Shown: positions 20,877 through 31,689 of the stretch, piece by piece
How the letters are laid out: every line of letters starts with the position of its first letter
Numbering within the stretch: position 1 is the first letter of the stretch
Origin: Austropuccinia psidii
Taxonomy: Eukaryota; Basidiomycota; Pucciniomycetes; Pucciniales; Sphaerophragmiaceae
NCBI GenBank assembly: GCA_023105745.1
Contig: JALGQZ010000011.1
Location: 21,974,975-22,038,974 of the forward strand
Direction of reading: 5' to 3'
Length of the DNA stretch: 64,000 nt
Translations under genes and position numbers: made by a program
Notes under the pieces: model-generated
Databases searched by the model: none
The model's input: only the letters and a program-made list of their open reading frames with translations
What the model was told of the DNA's origin: nothing

Positions 20877-22712
20877 TGTAAGGTGTGGATATGAAACTTT
20901 GATTAAAAATCAAGTACTTTTCCTGTCCTCAAAATTTGTATAAGGTAAAATTCAGTTAAAAATAGTATGAAATATTATTTTTAAGAGAAAACACGCCAAT
21001 TTTATTGTTTATAACTTTATTAGTATAAAACAATAATATAAAAATTTATTGTTTTACCAACAATAAAGATTTATCCAAAAAATACTCTACAAGAGATATT
21101 TTAAGGCTACAAAAGAAATTTCTTCAAGAGCAATTTCAATTGGAATTAATTGAGCAAAGAACTGCAAGCAATTAATTAAAGAACAAAGTCTTTAAAAAGA
21201 ATATTAAAGAGAAAACACGCCCAAAAGTGACCAGAGTGAATTTGGAAACAAAGTGACAAAGTTTACAGTGATGAAAGATGCTTTAATTCACTTTTGGGGT
21301 GGTTCAGGGGTAAAAATGATTATAAGAGTTACAAACAATGATTATAATGATTTTTTCACGTGGTTAAAAGGATTAAAATGATTATAAATTGGTGGTTGGA
21401 ATCTTTGATTGATTGGTTTAACAGTGTTTAAACTAATTAATAAAAGGAAAAGATTCTAACATAAAGAGAAAAGTGGGGCAAAGAAGAAATTCTTTTATAG
21501 CCATCAATTCTCTTACTCCAAAAGTAAAATTTACTCTTGTCAGTCGTGAAAAACAGTCTGACAACAGAAAAGCCAATTATGGCATCATTGAACCCTGGTT
21601 TAGACCAAAAAGGGCTGGTTTAAGCCATTTTTAGCCATTTTTAGCCATTTTAGACCCTTAAATCAGCCATTACTATAGCAATACCAGGCCTAGAGCCTTC
21701 AAAACACGTCAGAATGTGTGTCAGAGGCGTAGAAACCAGTTAAAACTGTTTTTATTATGATTGTTTTATCTTAAGGGTAGTTTTACCTTCTTGGCAACAG
21801 CTAAAACTACCCCAGTTGGTATCAAAACCTCATCATCAATTGAGTCCACAGACCCTGTAACTCAATTCCAGGCCAAAAGTGATGAACTTTTGCGTGAATT
21901 TTGACATCCCACGCCTGTCAGCAAGGATTTTGGGGGTCTAGCTCCCCCTTAGAGCTGGAGTTCCTTTTCCCCCCCAAATTTAATCTTTCCAATTTATTTT
22001 TCCTTTAATTCCTCATCATGTATTATACTTATAATTTACACATGTAATTCAATTCAATTGTACAGTACAATACAGTAATAATTGACACCTCATATGTAAA
22101 TCAAAGTTCACTTATGTAATACACGCGCACATTTTGACATTTCAATTGAATTCAATTGAAAATACTTTAATTCCTCATAACTTCTAAACTAAACACAACA
22201 CCTCAATTTTAACACAAAAATTGATGGTTAACACCACATGTGGTGTGAATTAAATTAAGGTTTTGAGGATTTTCAACTTTTGTATTGAAAATACTAAAAA
22301 CTTAATTTAAGCTTATTTAGAGTTGAGTTACAAAAATTTCACTCAGAGGTGACCCCACCTGATTTTTTATGAGGAATCCAATGGTGAAATAAAATTTATA
22401 TGTTTATTTATTGGATAAAAAGTTATAATAAATTTTATTTAACTTTTTTCCAAATTTATTTATTTTTTCACAATTTTGTTAAAATTTCATTTTTACTTAA
22501 ATTTTTCAAGTATAAATGTAATTTTATATTTACAAAATTTAAAGTAATTTTATTTTTAAATTATAATTAATTTTTTATTTTTAATATAATTTTATATTTA
22601 TATTTTTTATTTTTATTTTAATAATATAAATAAATTTATTTTATTTATATTAATATGTTATTTTTTATATTTGTGGTCTTTTGGGTATATGAAATTACCT
22701 CTAAGGCTCACA
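20877..22712 (-). repeat. Element B 3' LTR
   Basis: 1836 bp. In sense orientation it starts TGTGAGCCTTAGAGG and ends CCACACCTTACA. No difference from 29135-30970 was found in a line-by-line comparison. The U3 side (right part on the plus strand, 22430-22670) is extremely AT-rich. Confidence 0.97.
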
Positions 22713-22724
22713 TTCCCTCCCCCT
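22713..22724 (-). other. Polypurine tract, element B
   Basis: On the minus strand AGGGGGAGGGAA lies directly before TGTGAG of the 3' LTR, as expected for the plus-strand primer. The same tract is in element C at 39439-39450. Confidence 0.92.
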
Positions 22725-22735
22725 AAAAAAGAATA

Positions 22736-22993
22736 TTACTTTGTAATATTGGTGTTTCTAGTGTGTCTGAATCTCCTCAGGAGTTTGGTGGCTTCTGGTA
22801 TATCTTTCTCTTCTAACCATTCATCTTCACAAGTTGGGTCACTGTACCTAACAAGGTATTCCCTTACTTTCTTGGTTCTTAATTTCCTTTCTTTAAGAAC
22901 TTTGGTTATTTTCTTAGTACCAGATGTCTCAATAGGAGGTATAACTTGGGGAATCTTATTCCTCAAGGGAAATTTCTCAGCATCACTAGATTT
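22736..22993 (-). pseudogene. Cut-off C-terminal part of element B pol (chromodomain-like)
   Basis: In frame with gag-pol but after a TAA at 22996-22994. Element C has TAC (Tyr) at that codon (KPYKSSD). The detached part encodes KKVREYLVRYSDPTCEDEWL and ATKLLRRFRH, a chromodomain-like module that in chromoviruses guides integration to particular chromatin. In B it would be absent from the protein unless the stop is read through. Confidence 0.88.
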
Positions 22994-25900
22994 TTATGGC
23001 TTTATCAAGCTTACTGGAAATGTAGGGTGCTTATTGCTAAGTTCTTCAGATAACTCTACTTCAACAGCATTTTCTCCATGGAGGGCCTTAATCATAAAAG
23101 GTCCTGCAAAGGAGTCTTTTAACTTTTTACATCCTTTGATGTTATTGAAGTTAGTGGTGGATACAAGAACTAGGTCCCCCACTTTGAAATCTGGAGTTGC
23201 ATGAGATTTATCCCATTTGTCTTTAGCATATGCAAAAGAGTCCTCCATGCATCTCACTGCATGCTTTCTAGCTTTGTCTAGCATTCCTTTGAAGCTAGCA
23301 GCTGTGGGATGTATTTCAATTAAGTCTTTCCTCAAGGAATCTTGGGGTAACTTGGGGTTCCATCCTTTTTCTAGAATAGCAGGAGTCTGATTGGTACTGG
23401 AATGGATTGATGTTTTATATGCTAATTCCAGTGCTGGTAACAGAGTACACCAATCATGGGTAAATCCATCACAATCTTTGAATTCAAGGCCATATGCACA
23501 AAATCTTCTCACCATGTCCTCTAAGGTTTGGATCATTCTTTCAGCCAGACCATCAGTTTGTGGGTGGTAGGCTGTAGAGAAAGACAGTTTTGTGCCAAAT
23601 AATTGGTGAAGATTTGTCCATAGAGCTGAAGTGAATTTGGGATCTCTATCACTGATGATATTTGTAAATATCTCAGTCCATGACACTACTCTATTCCATA
23701 TCAGAAGAGCTGTATCCATGGCTGTATCATCTTTGTGACATGGTAAAAAGATTGGAGTTTTACTGAATCTGTCCACAATTACTAGGCAAGCATTATAGCT
23801 CTTGTCACCTCCTGGTGGTAGGCCAGTTACCCAATCCATATGGACAATTTCCCAAGGTCTGTTTGGTTCTTGGATTTTCATCATATTTCCAAGTCTTTTG
23901 CCAGTGGATTTATTTGCCTTTTGGCATCTGTCACAGGTTTTGCAATATTCTGCAACATCTTTTTGCCACATTGGCCACCATATGCAGGTCTTTACTTTCT
24001 CTCTTGTTCTGTCCTCAGAAAGATGTCCTGAAAAGGGACTATCATGGCATTCTTTCAGTACAAGATTGATTAATGACCTGTCTACAACTGTCATGACACA
24101 TGTGTGCTTGGTTCTGTGGTAAATTATACCATCCAGTAGGTGAAATCTCCCTTCATTATAAGATTTTCTCCATACTTCATCCAAGGCATGTATTAGAGAG
24201 TTGTCTTTACAGTCTTTGTTAAGTAATTGGCATAAGATGCTACAATTCTTATCTTGAGTGTAACTATTTCTGACTTCTTCAAAGAAGGTGGTGTTCAAGT
24301 CTGTAACACTTATTCCTTCTATTGGAATTTGTGGTGAAGCTTCTTCTGGAACATAAGCAGGATTATCAATGTTATTTGGTAATGGCCATCTGCTTAGTCC
24401 ATCTGCATTCTTATGAATATTCCCATCCTTATGAACAATAGTCATATTGCCTCTGTATTCTTGTATGGCTATTTGCCATCTGAGCATGTGTCTGTTAGGT
24501 GTTTTCATGTTCAAAAGTGATTTCACAGCTGTACAATCTGTTATTACTTCAAAAACACATCCCTCTAAGAAATAGTTCAATTTCTCTAAAGCCCAGACAA
24601 GGCATAGACATTCCATTTGACTTGCTCCATATCTGGCTTCAGTTGGTTTGATTTGCCTGGATATGAAACATATTGGTCCTTCTACAGGTTTGTCATTTAT
24701 GATCTGAACTTGGTGAAGTGCAGCACCTAGTCCATCCCCTGATGCATCAATATACAGTTTGAAAGGCAATTTAAAGTCTGGCATCAGTAAGAGTGGAGCA
24801 GTGGTCAATGCTTCTCTTAGAGACTCAAAAGCTTTGACTCTGTCAACAGTCATCTCAAATACTGTGTCTTTGTCACACAACTTATAAAGTGGTCTTGCTA
24901 TGGATGCAAAGTCTTTAATGTGTTGCCTGTAATATCCTGCAAAACCTAAGAATGACTGAATTTCCTTCTTATTCTGAGGCATGGGTTTTAACAATACTGC
25001 TGCAACTTTGTTTTTATCAATTCCAAGGGACAAACCAGATACAACATGTCCTAGTGCCTTAAGTTCTTTAAATCCAAAATGACATTTCTTCAAGGAGATT
25101 TTCATGTTTACTGATTGGATTTTTGTCAAAACTCTTGATAATCTGTACATGTGCTCCTCCCAAGTCTTTGAACAGATAATAATGTCATCAATGTAAATGA
25201 TTAACCATCCCTCTGAGAGTTCTTCAGGGAAGATTTCATTCATCATTCTTTGGAAGTGTGAAGGTGCATTTTTGATACCAAAGGGCATCCTTAAGTATTC
25301 ATACACTCCACAATGAACAATAATTCTCAAGTATTTTCTTGCTCTTGGTGTTACTACATTTTGATGGAATCCTTTAAGGGCATCCATAGTGGTTATATAC
25401 ACTGCTTGAGATATTTGAGTAAGGGCAATTTGGATTTTTGGTATTGGGTATCTGTCTGGAACAGTGTAAGTGTTCAGAGCTCTAAAGTCCCCAACCATTC
25501 TGGATTTTCCATTATGCCACGCCACTATGACTGGTGTAGTTATTTCTACTTCCTCATTGTGGCCTACTTTTCTTATTACACCAAGGTCTAGAAGTTCTTT
25601 GATATGAATTTCTAGAGCTTCTCTTGATTTTGGACTTTCTGGATAAGCAGGTCTTCTTAAGAGTGGTGGATAAGGTCTCTCAATGTTAAGAATGATGTCA
25701 ACTTCATGACCAATAATTGCTCCCAGGGGTTCTTTGTCTGTAGCAAATGCTCCTCTGTGGTCATACAAAAGGGAAGAAAGTTCATTTTCTTGCTTATCAG
25801 TCAGATGAAGGCTTATTTCAGCCTCATTTAACTGTTCAGACTTGAATTTCTCTAACTCTAAGTTGACTGGTGATACTTTGTTTACTGTAATTTGTCTTTT

Positions 25901-28660
25901 AAAGGGTAAAAAGGCAAATTTCTGGCGCTTATTGTCTCCAATTGTAAAGTATCTGTCTTTGTTATTATGTAAATCTATCCCATACATGATTAAATAGTCA
26001 TTTCCCAATATAAAATGGGTACTAGAGCAATTTTCCATAACAACAAATTCAACTGTGATCCTTAAATTCCCATTTATGTGTGGGAATATGACATTGGTCT
26101 CAAAGATTCCTAATGCTTTCATTGGGTTACTTGCACTGTTGAATTTTATACCATCAATTGGTAACAATTGGTCTTCAAAATTTGGTACACAAGTCTTAAG
26201 AAAAGATTTTCCAACACAAGAGCAGAAGGCTCCTGGGTCAAGCAAAAGTTTGGTGGGCTTGTTGTCAATCACCACTTCTGTTATACAGGAGTTACCAGCT
26301 GTATAACCTTTTCCTCTGTTTGGTTTTGTCTTCATAAGTTGTGCATCTTGAACTTTTGATAAATCAACTTGACCATTGCTCAATTGTGGTAAGTGGGAAT
26401 AAGATTCCATGATGTCAAAAGTGGCATTGATATTTTCTATATCTTTTGAAGATTCAGTGAATATGGATGACTTATCATCTGAATTGTCTTCAATTATGTC
26501 TTCCTTTTCAACATCTGGTTCTTTTTCAATGTCAATTTCATTGATTTTCCCCCTTTTTGGACATGTATTGGCTAAATGGGTGGTGCTTTGGCAAATATGG
26601 CATTTTCTGACTGTATCTGCAGATTTATATTTAATATTACTAGAATTTTCTTTGGGGTTTTTGTCCACAGAATCTTTCCAAGGTGTATTAAACCTTGTTT
26701 TAAGATTCACCCTACTAGAACCAATTTTGGTTCTGGTGGTTACTTCTTCTAGTATATTGATAATATCCTCTGCTGAAGATTGTTCAGTAGTCCTGCTTTT
26801 GACAGCATGCTCTAAGTCACCTCCACATTGTCTCAGAATTTTTCTATGGATCATAAATTCTGACATGTCAGGATATAATGCTGTTAATCTGTCCTTTTGT
26901 TGGCAAAACCATGGTAAAGCTTTGTCTTTATCAGCATTAAATTTGGCAGATTCAAAGGCTGTTTCAACTTTAAACCTCCAAGCATCATTTGCCCATTTGT
27001 TGATGATTTGGGTTTTCCACCAAGTCCAACTCTGGTGTCCATGTGCTTGTCTTATTTTGATGTACCATCTGTGAGCTGATCTGGTAAACAAGGTGTTAAA
27101 CCTGGCTGTTACCAATCTGTCTGGTAATTCAAAATCCTCTTTGATCATGTCAATACCTCTAATGAATTCCATATGGTCATACTCTCCTTCACCACTGAAG
27201 TGAGGCCATTCTTTAAGTTTTGGAACTTCTTTCAAGAGTGCTTGGCCCATTGATGGTTCCAAGTTATGAAAAGAAGTGGATAATTCATTTTTTAATTGTG
27301 AATTATCAGGATCCAATACTTGTGGATTTGAAATTCTTGTGCCCTCATTTTGATTTAGAGGTGTAGACATTCTTGGTAAGGTGTTCAGTAATTGTTCAAT
27401 GTCATTCATTTTACTGTTGCTACACCTTTGGGAATTTCTGTATTCATGTTGGAAGCTTTGTATTAAATTTATTACTTCAATTTTATACATGTCTTCTTTA
27501 TGTGTAAGTTCTTGCCATAACTCTGTCTGTCTTGTATTATCAGCAGTGACTTGATTCAATTTCATTGATAATTTTGATACTTCTTCTTGTGAAGCATCAA
27601 AACACTTTTTCAAGGCAATGGTATATGTCTTTACTTCAGTAAATGAATTTGAAATGTCATCAAGGACTTTCTTGTTATCTGTCTTGATAATATTTATGGC
27701 TTGTTTAATTCTTGTTTCAATTATGTCATCAATATTGAATTTAGAATATTTATCTGTTAATTCTTTAATAATGGCAGATTGTTCATTTATTTTATTGTTA
27801 GAAGAATTATCATTATTGGAATTTTTAATTGTTCTCAAAACTTTTTCAAAACACATAAGTGTTTCATTAATTTGGCACAGACTCAGGTTGTTTGTTTTAA
27901 TGTTGTTACAAATGGTGTCATTTTTATCAGAAAGATGTTTTTTCACGTCATTTATAGCATTATACAACTCTGGGATGGAATCAAATATGTCAGAAATCAT
28001 TTCTGGAACCTTAATCTGGCTTCCTCCTTCTTCTGTAATTCCATCATGGTTCTGGCCATCTGAAATACATTTTCCATGGCATCCTGCTGAATCTTTGGGA
28101 TTCTGTAGCCCTGGCTGTAAGGTTTTGGGGCTGGTGCCTTCCCTTTGCCCTTGTTTGGAGTTTGTGGCTGCTTTTTCACGTTGGAATTGCTGCTGCTGGC
28201 CACTGGGGCTGTTTTTGGCACTGGTTTTGGTGGTGGAGGGTTGTTTTTCCTCCATTCCAGTGTCAAAAGCATCATGTTTTTCTTCTCCATCAATGGATGC
28301 CATCCATTGAGCAATTTGCAAGTGTTGGGATGGCCCAAGAATTTTCTTACTGTCAGGTAAGAATTCATGCAATTCTTCCACAGGTCTGCAAGGATCTGGT
28401 ACTCTTTGAATTGAAGTGCATTGTTGTATGCACTGTGGCTGGCTTTGTATATGTCCACAGAGGCTTGTTGTGGCGGTGTCAGCTCTTTTTGAAGGTAAAA
28501 TGGTATTATCAGCTTCAGAATGACCCATTTTAGTTGTTTGGAAGTCATCAACTGACCCTTTTCCTTCTGTACCTGGTTGGCCTCTGCCATAATCACGTCT
28601 ATTACCTTTTTGGGAGCTGCTTGAGGGGTTGTAGCTGGCTCCTGACCTGGTTGAAGGCAT
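22994..28660 (-). CDS. gag-pol: Gag-Pol polyprotein, element B (C-terminus truncated)
   Basis: 1888 codons from ATG 28660, the first ATG after the 5' LTR in unspliced RNA. ATG 28000 (codon 221) overlaps the ORF1 stop. Codons 1-220 overlap ORF1 and are low-complexity. Codons about 225-450 are coiled-coil-like; a capsid domain follows ([24 protein letters not shown]), then a zinc knuckle [14 protein letters not shown]; a protease with D808-P-G instead of DTG/DSG; RT with Y1156-I-D-D; RNase H ([13 protein letters not shown]); integrase with HHCC, then D1609, D1671 and E1707 (DX35E) and a GPF module. A TAA at codon 1889 truncates the chromodomain-like tail. Gag and Pol lie in one frame here, unlike element A. 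Apart from the tail it looks intact. Confidence 0.93.
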   Translation of the reverse strand: MPSTRSGASYNPSSSSQKGNRRDYGRGQPGTEGKGSVDDFQTTKMGHSEADNTILPSKRADTATTSLCGHIQSQPQCIQQCTSIQRVPDPCRPVEELHEFLPDSKKILGPSQHLQIAQWMASIDGEEKHDAFDTGMEEKQPSTTKTSAKNSPSGQQQQFQREKAATNSKQGQREGTSPKTLQPGLQNPKDSAGCHGKCISDGQNHDGITEEGGSQIKVPEMISDIFDSIPELYNAINDVKKHLSDKNDTICNNIKTNNLSLCQINETLMCFEKVLRTIKNSNNDNSSNNKINEQSAIIKELTDKYSKFNIDDIIETRIKQAINIIKTDNKKVLDDISNSFTEVKTYTIALKKCFDASQEEVSKLSMKLNQVTADNTRQTELWQELTHKEDMYKIEVINLIQSFQHEYRNSQRCSNSKMNDIEQLLNTLPRMSTPLNQNEGTRISNPQVLDPDNSQLKNELSTSFHNLEPSMGQALLKEVPKLKEWPHFSGEGEYDHMEFIRGIDMIKEDFELPDRLVTARFNTLFTRSAHRWYIKIRQAHGHQSWTWWKTQIINKWANDAWRFKVETAFESAKFNADKDKALPWFCQQKDRLTALYPDMSEFMIHRKILRQCGGDLEHAVKSRTTEQSSAEDIINILEEVTTRTKIGSSRVNLKTRFNTPWKDSVDKNPKENSSNIKYKSADTVRKCHICQSTTHLANTCPKRGKINEIDIEKEPDVEKEDIIEDNSDDKSSIFTESSKDIENINATFDIMESYSHLPQLSNGQVDLSKVQDAQLMKTKPNRGKGYTAGNSCITEVVIDNKPTKLLLDPGAFCSCVGKSFLKTCVPNFEDQLLPIDGIKFNSASNPMKALGIFETNVIFPHINGNLRITVEFVVMENCSSTHFILGNDYLIMYGIDLHNNKDRYFTIGDNKRQKFAFLPFKRQITVNKVSPVNLELEKFKSEQLNEAEISLHLTDKQENELSSLLYDHRGAFATDKEPLGAIIGHEVDIILNIERPYPPLLRRPAYPESPKSREALEIHIKELLDLGVIRKVGHNEEVEITTPVIVAWHNGKSRMVGDFRALNTYTVPDRYPIPKIQIALTQISQAVYITTMDALKGFHQNVVTPRARKYLRIIVHCGVYEYLRMPFGIKNAPSHFQRMMNEIFPEELSEGWLIIYIDDIIICSKTWEEHMYRLSRVLTKIQSVNMKISLKKCHFGFKELKALGHVVSGLSLGIDKNKVAAVLLKPMPQNKKEIQSFLGFAGYYRQHIKDFASIARPLYKLCDKDTVFEMTVDRVKAFESLREALTTAPLLLMPDFKLPFKLYIDASGDGLGAALHQVQIINDKPVEGPICFISRQIKPTEARYGASQMECLCLVWALEKLNYFLEGCVFEVITDCTAVKSLLNMKTPNRHMLRWQIAIQEYRGNMTIVHKDGNIHKNADGLSRWPLPNNIDNPAYVPEEASPQIPIEGISVTDLNTTFFEEVRNSYTQDKNCSILCQLLNKDCKDNSLIHALDEVWRKSYNEGRFHLLDGIIYHRTKHTCVMTVVDRSLINLVLKECHDSPFSGHLSEDRTREKVKTCIWWPMWQKDVAEYCKTCDRCQKANKSTGKRLGNMMKIQEPNRPWEIVHMDWVTGLPPGGDKSYNACLVIVDRFSKTPIFLPCHKDDTAMDTALLIWNRVVSWTEIFTNIISDRDPKFTSALWTNLHQLFGTKLSFSTAYHPQTDGLAERMIQTLEDMVRRFCAYGLEFKDCDGFTHDWCTLLPALELAYKTSIHSSTNQTPAILEKGWNPKLPQDSLRKDLIEIHPTAASFKGMLDKARKHAVRCMEDSFAYAKDKWDKSHATPDFKVGDLVLVSTTNFNNIKGCKKLKDSFAGPFMIKALHGENAVEVELSEELSNKHPTFPVSLIKP
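27997..28000 (-). promoter_or_regulatory. AUGA stop-restart junction, element B
   Basis: On the minus strand the ORF1 stop TGA (27999-27997) overlaps ATG (28000-27998) in the gag-pol frame (codon 221, MISDIFDS). AUGA overlaps are used for coupled termination-reinitiation in some viruses and retroelements. The same junction is found in element C and in the relic at 15177-15174. Confidence 0.8.
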
Positions 28661-28986
28661 AATTATGGTTAAAAAGGCTTAAAATAGTATTTTTACGTCA
28701 AAAACTTACTATTGGCCAAATTTTTAGCTTTCTGAAGGGTATTACTTATGTCCAAGTTAATTAATTCAGAAGATATTGGTTCAGGTTGGTTATTTTGAGT
28801 CACAATAACAGTACTATTATGATCAGAATTAACAGTACTGGCAGGGATAATGCTGGTTACTGTTGAGGCTGTTTCAATGTTTTCTTGTCTTACCACGTTG
28901 TCAGACACTAAAATTAATGAAAAAGCCAATTAATTAAGTAAAAAAAATGGTTATTTCAAAAAAGAAATAAAAATATAAGCCTCACT
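27997..28986 (-). CDS. ORF1, spliced accessory protein of element B
   Basis: Predicted three-exon gene of 282 residues. Exon 1 ends with A (28986); intron 1 is 28985-28908 (78 nt, GTGAGG...TTTTAG); exon 2 is 28907-28710, beginning TG, so A+TG makes the start codon ([10 protein letters not shown]); intron 2 is 28709-28647 (63 nt, GTAAGT...ACCAG); exon 3 is 28646-27997. Features: a Gln/Ser/Thr-rich N-terminus, helical stretches with [11 protein letters not shown] and [13 protein letters not shown], a Pro/Lys linker ([10 protein letters not shown]), and a C-terminal amphipathic helix ([20 protein letters not shown]). Exon 3 overlaps gag-pol in another frame. All nine substitutions from element C are silent in ORF1. 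Function is unknown; the basic Pro-rich linker might bind nucleic acid. The splicing is predicted, not observed. Confidence 0.78.
28647..28709 (-). other. ORF1 intron 2, element B (contains the gag-pol ATG)
   Basis: 63 nt, donor AATA|GTAAGT, acceptor CAACCAG|GT. Splicing removes ATG 28660, the first codons of the long gag-pol frame, and joins exon 2 to ORF1 exon 3. In element C the intron is 64 nt because of one extra T, with exon lengths unchanged. Confidence 0.72.
28908..28985 (-). other. ORF1 intron 1, element B (splits the start codon)
   Basis: 78 nt, donor TTATAA|GTGAGG, acceptor TTAATTTTAG|TGTCTGAC. Neither B nor C has an ATG in frame with exon 2 without this splice. The unrelated-looking leader of element D has the same layout, TTATAA|GTAAGT and TTCAG|TGGAAG. 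Confidence 0.7.
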
Positions 28987-29116
28987 TATAATATGAAAAA
29001 AAAAATATTTTTTAAGGATTTTTTGGATTATAAGTATTTTTTATATGTTTTTTAAATTTTTCAATATAAGAAAAAAGATTTAAAAAGAGTAAAAAAATAT
29101 GTCACAGGTAAAATAT

Positions 29117-29132
29117 CACGGCTGGGCCCCCA
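29117..29132 (-). other. Primer-binding site, element B
   Basis: On the minus strand the 5' LTR ends CTTACA and after two T's comes TGGGGGCCCAGCCGTG. TGG would pair with the CCA end of a tRNA. I cannot name the tRNA. Element C has TGGGGGCCCAGCTGTG and element D has TGGGGGCCTGGCCGTG. Confidence 0.8.
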
Positions 29133-29134
29133 AA

Positions 29135-30970
29135 TGTAAGGTGTGGATATGAAACTTTGATTAAAAATCAAGTACTTTTCCTGTCCTCAAAATTTGTATA
29201 AGGTAAAATTCAGTTAAAAATAGTATGAAATATTATTTTTAAGAGAAAACACGCCAATTTTATTGTTTATAACTTTATTAGTATAAAACAATAATATAAA
29301 AATTTATTGTTTTACCAACAATAAAGATTTATCCAAAAAATACTCTACAAGAGATATTTTAAGGCTACAAAAGAAATTTCTTCAAGAGCAATTTCAATTG
29401 GAATTAATTGAGCAAAGAACTGCAAGCAATTAATTAAAGAACAAAGTCTTTAAAAAGAATATTAAAGAGAAAACACGCCCAAAAGTGACCAGAGTGAATT
29501 TGGAAACAAAGTGACAAAGTTTACAGTGATGAAAGATGCTTTAATTCACTTTTGGGGTGGTTCAGGGGTAAAAATGATTATAAGAGTTACAAACAATGAT
29601 TATAATGATTTTTTCACGTGGTTAAAAGGATTAAAATGATTATAAATTGGTGGTTGGAATCTTTGATTGATTGGTTTAACAGTGTTTAAACTAATTAATA
29701 AAAGGAAAAGATTCTAACATAAAGAGAAAAGTGGGGCAAAGAAGAAATTCTTTTATAGCCATCAATTCTCTTACTCCAAAAGTAAAATTTACTCTTGTCA
29801 GTCGTGAAAAACAGTCTGACAACAGAAAAGCCAATTATGGCATCATTGAACCCTGGTTTAGACCAAAAAGGGCTGGTTTAAGCCATTTTTAGCCATTTTT
29901 AGCCATTTTAGACCCTTAAATCAGCCATTACTATAGCAATACCAGGCCTAGAGCCTTCAAAACACGTCAGAATGTGTGTCAGAGGCGTAGAAACCAGTTA
30001 AAACTGTTTTTATTATGATTGTTTTATCTTAAGGGTAGTTTTACCTTCTTGGCAACAGCTAAAACTACCCCAGTTGGTATCAAAACCTCATCATCAATTG
30101 AGTCCACAGACCCTGTAACTCAATTCCAGGCCAAAAGTGATGAACTTTTGCGTGAATTTTGACATCCCACGCCTGTCAGCAAGGATTTTGGGGGTCTAGC
30201 TCCCCCTTAGAGCTGGAGTTCCTTTTCCCCCCCAAATTTAATCTTTCCAATTTATTTTTCCTTTAATTCCTCATCATGTATTATACTTATAATTTACACA
30301 TGTAATTCAATTCAATTGTACAGTACAATACAGTAATAATTGACACCTCATATGTAAATCAAAGTTCACTTATGTAATACACGCGCACATTTTGACATTT
30401 CAATTGAATTCAATTGAAAATACTTTAATTCCTCATAACTTCTAAACTAAACACAACACCTCAATTTTAACACAAAAATTGATGGTTAACACCACATGTG
30501 GTGTGAATTAAATTAAGGTTTTGAGGATTTTCAACTTTTGTATTGAAAATACTAAAAACTTAATTTAAGCTTATTTAGAGTTGAGTTACAAAAATTTCAC
30601 TCAGAGGTGACCCCACCTGATTTTTTATGAGGAATCCAATGGTGAAATAAAATTTATATGTTTATTTATTGGATAAAAAGTTATAATAAATTTTATTTAA
30701 CTTTTTTCCAAATTTATTTATTTTTTCACAATTTTGTTAAAATTTCATTTTTACTTAAATTTTTCAAGTATAAATGTAATTTTATATTTACAAAATTTAA
30801 AGTAATTTTATTTTTAAATTATAATTAATTTTTTATTTTTAATATAATTTTATATTTATATTTTTTATTTTTATTTTAATAATATAAATAAATTTATTTT
30901 ATTTATATTAATATGTTATTTTTTATATTTGTGGTCTTTTGGGTATATGAAATTACCTCTAAGGCTCACA
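29135..30970 (-). repeat. Element B 5' LTR
   Basis: 1836 bp, apparently identical to the 3' LTR. It supplies promoter and leader for minus-strand transcription. A TATA box could not be chosen with confidence because the U3 side is almost all A and T. Confidence 0.97.
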
Positions 30971-31689
30971 GCTTTGATAAGAAATTATGAATACAAACCA
31001 AAAGATAATCATTATATAATGACCTATTGGTATATTTTGAAACTTTATAAAAGTTGAATTTAACAAAGCTTTCAGCTTATTATTATCCTGGTCTTTCTAT
31101 ACCAGAAAAAAATCTTAATTTCCTTGGTATTTTGGAAAAAGGTCTAAAAATAATGGGCACATTTTTAAATTCTCATGATATAGATCATGATCATTTTCAC
31201 CAAATGAGCTGGTTGTTTGGTATAACAACCTTCACTCCTACCTCAATCTTAATCTTCATTGAAAAGCAAAAGTTAAAGTATATGATTAAAAATCTGAATG
31301 AAATCAATTGACCTCATAAAAATTGAATTTATTAATATAGAGTAGTGAGCTAATATATTTTAAGTGCCATTTACTTTTAGTATAATGAATTCAGTAATAG
31401 TATATTAAATAGAGATCCATGGATATTATTAACTAAAAAAAACTCTTTTTATGCCACATATTATGATTTTTCCAATCCTTCAGCTCTAGATTAACTATTA
31501 TTAATTGTGGGTTCCATGCTTTTTCCTTGATTCTCAAAATCAAGTTCCATGATCAAATCTCCCTTTATGGTTGTTTTTTAGTTTGTAATTTTCTCTAGTT
31601 GTCAATATGAATCTATGAAGTAGCTTTTAAATACTATGACTATGAGTTTGAAATAGTAAATAAAGTGATTTTACAGCTAATGAGTGCTC
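30971..31689. other. GCTTT duplication, then AT-rich spacer
   Basis: Right copy of the element B TSD (30971-30975), then AT-rich DNA. The 85-codon frame at 31054-31311 has no family features and is treated as chance. Nothing else recognised. Confidence 0.6.

Larger units (their letters stand above)
20877..30970 (-). mobile_element. Element B: full-length Ty3/Gypsy retrotransposon with ORF1
   Basis: 10,094 bp, minus-strand sense, with two 1836-bp LTRs that I could not tell apart at any base, TSD GCTTT, a primer-binding site, a polypurine tract, a spliced ORF1 and one long gag-pol frame. The domain order protease-RT-RNase H-integrase places it in Ty3/Gypsy. Identical LTRs mean very recent insertion or gene conversion. 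The only coding lesion seen is a TAA that removes the last part of pol, containing a chromodomain-like module. Element C, 6.6 kb away in the same orientation, is nearly the same sequence. Confidence 0.97.

Noticed and set aside
22671..28533. Long plus-strand ORFs overlapping element B (22671, 26409, 27618 and similar), and their copies in element C
   Set aside because: They are mirror frames of the minus-strand gag-pol and ORF1, hydrophobic and without domains; their conservation in C follows from near-identity of the elements.
31054..31311. Small protein gene of 85 codons
   Set aside because: Single short frame in AT-rich DNA, no recognisable family, no supporting context.
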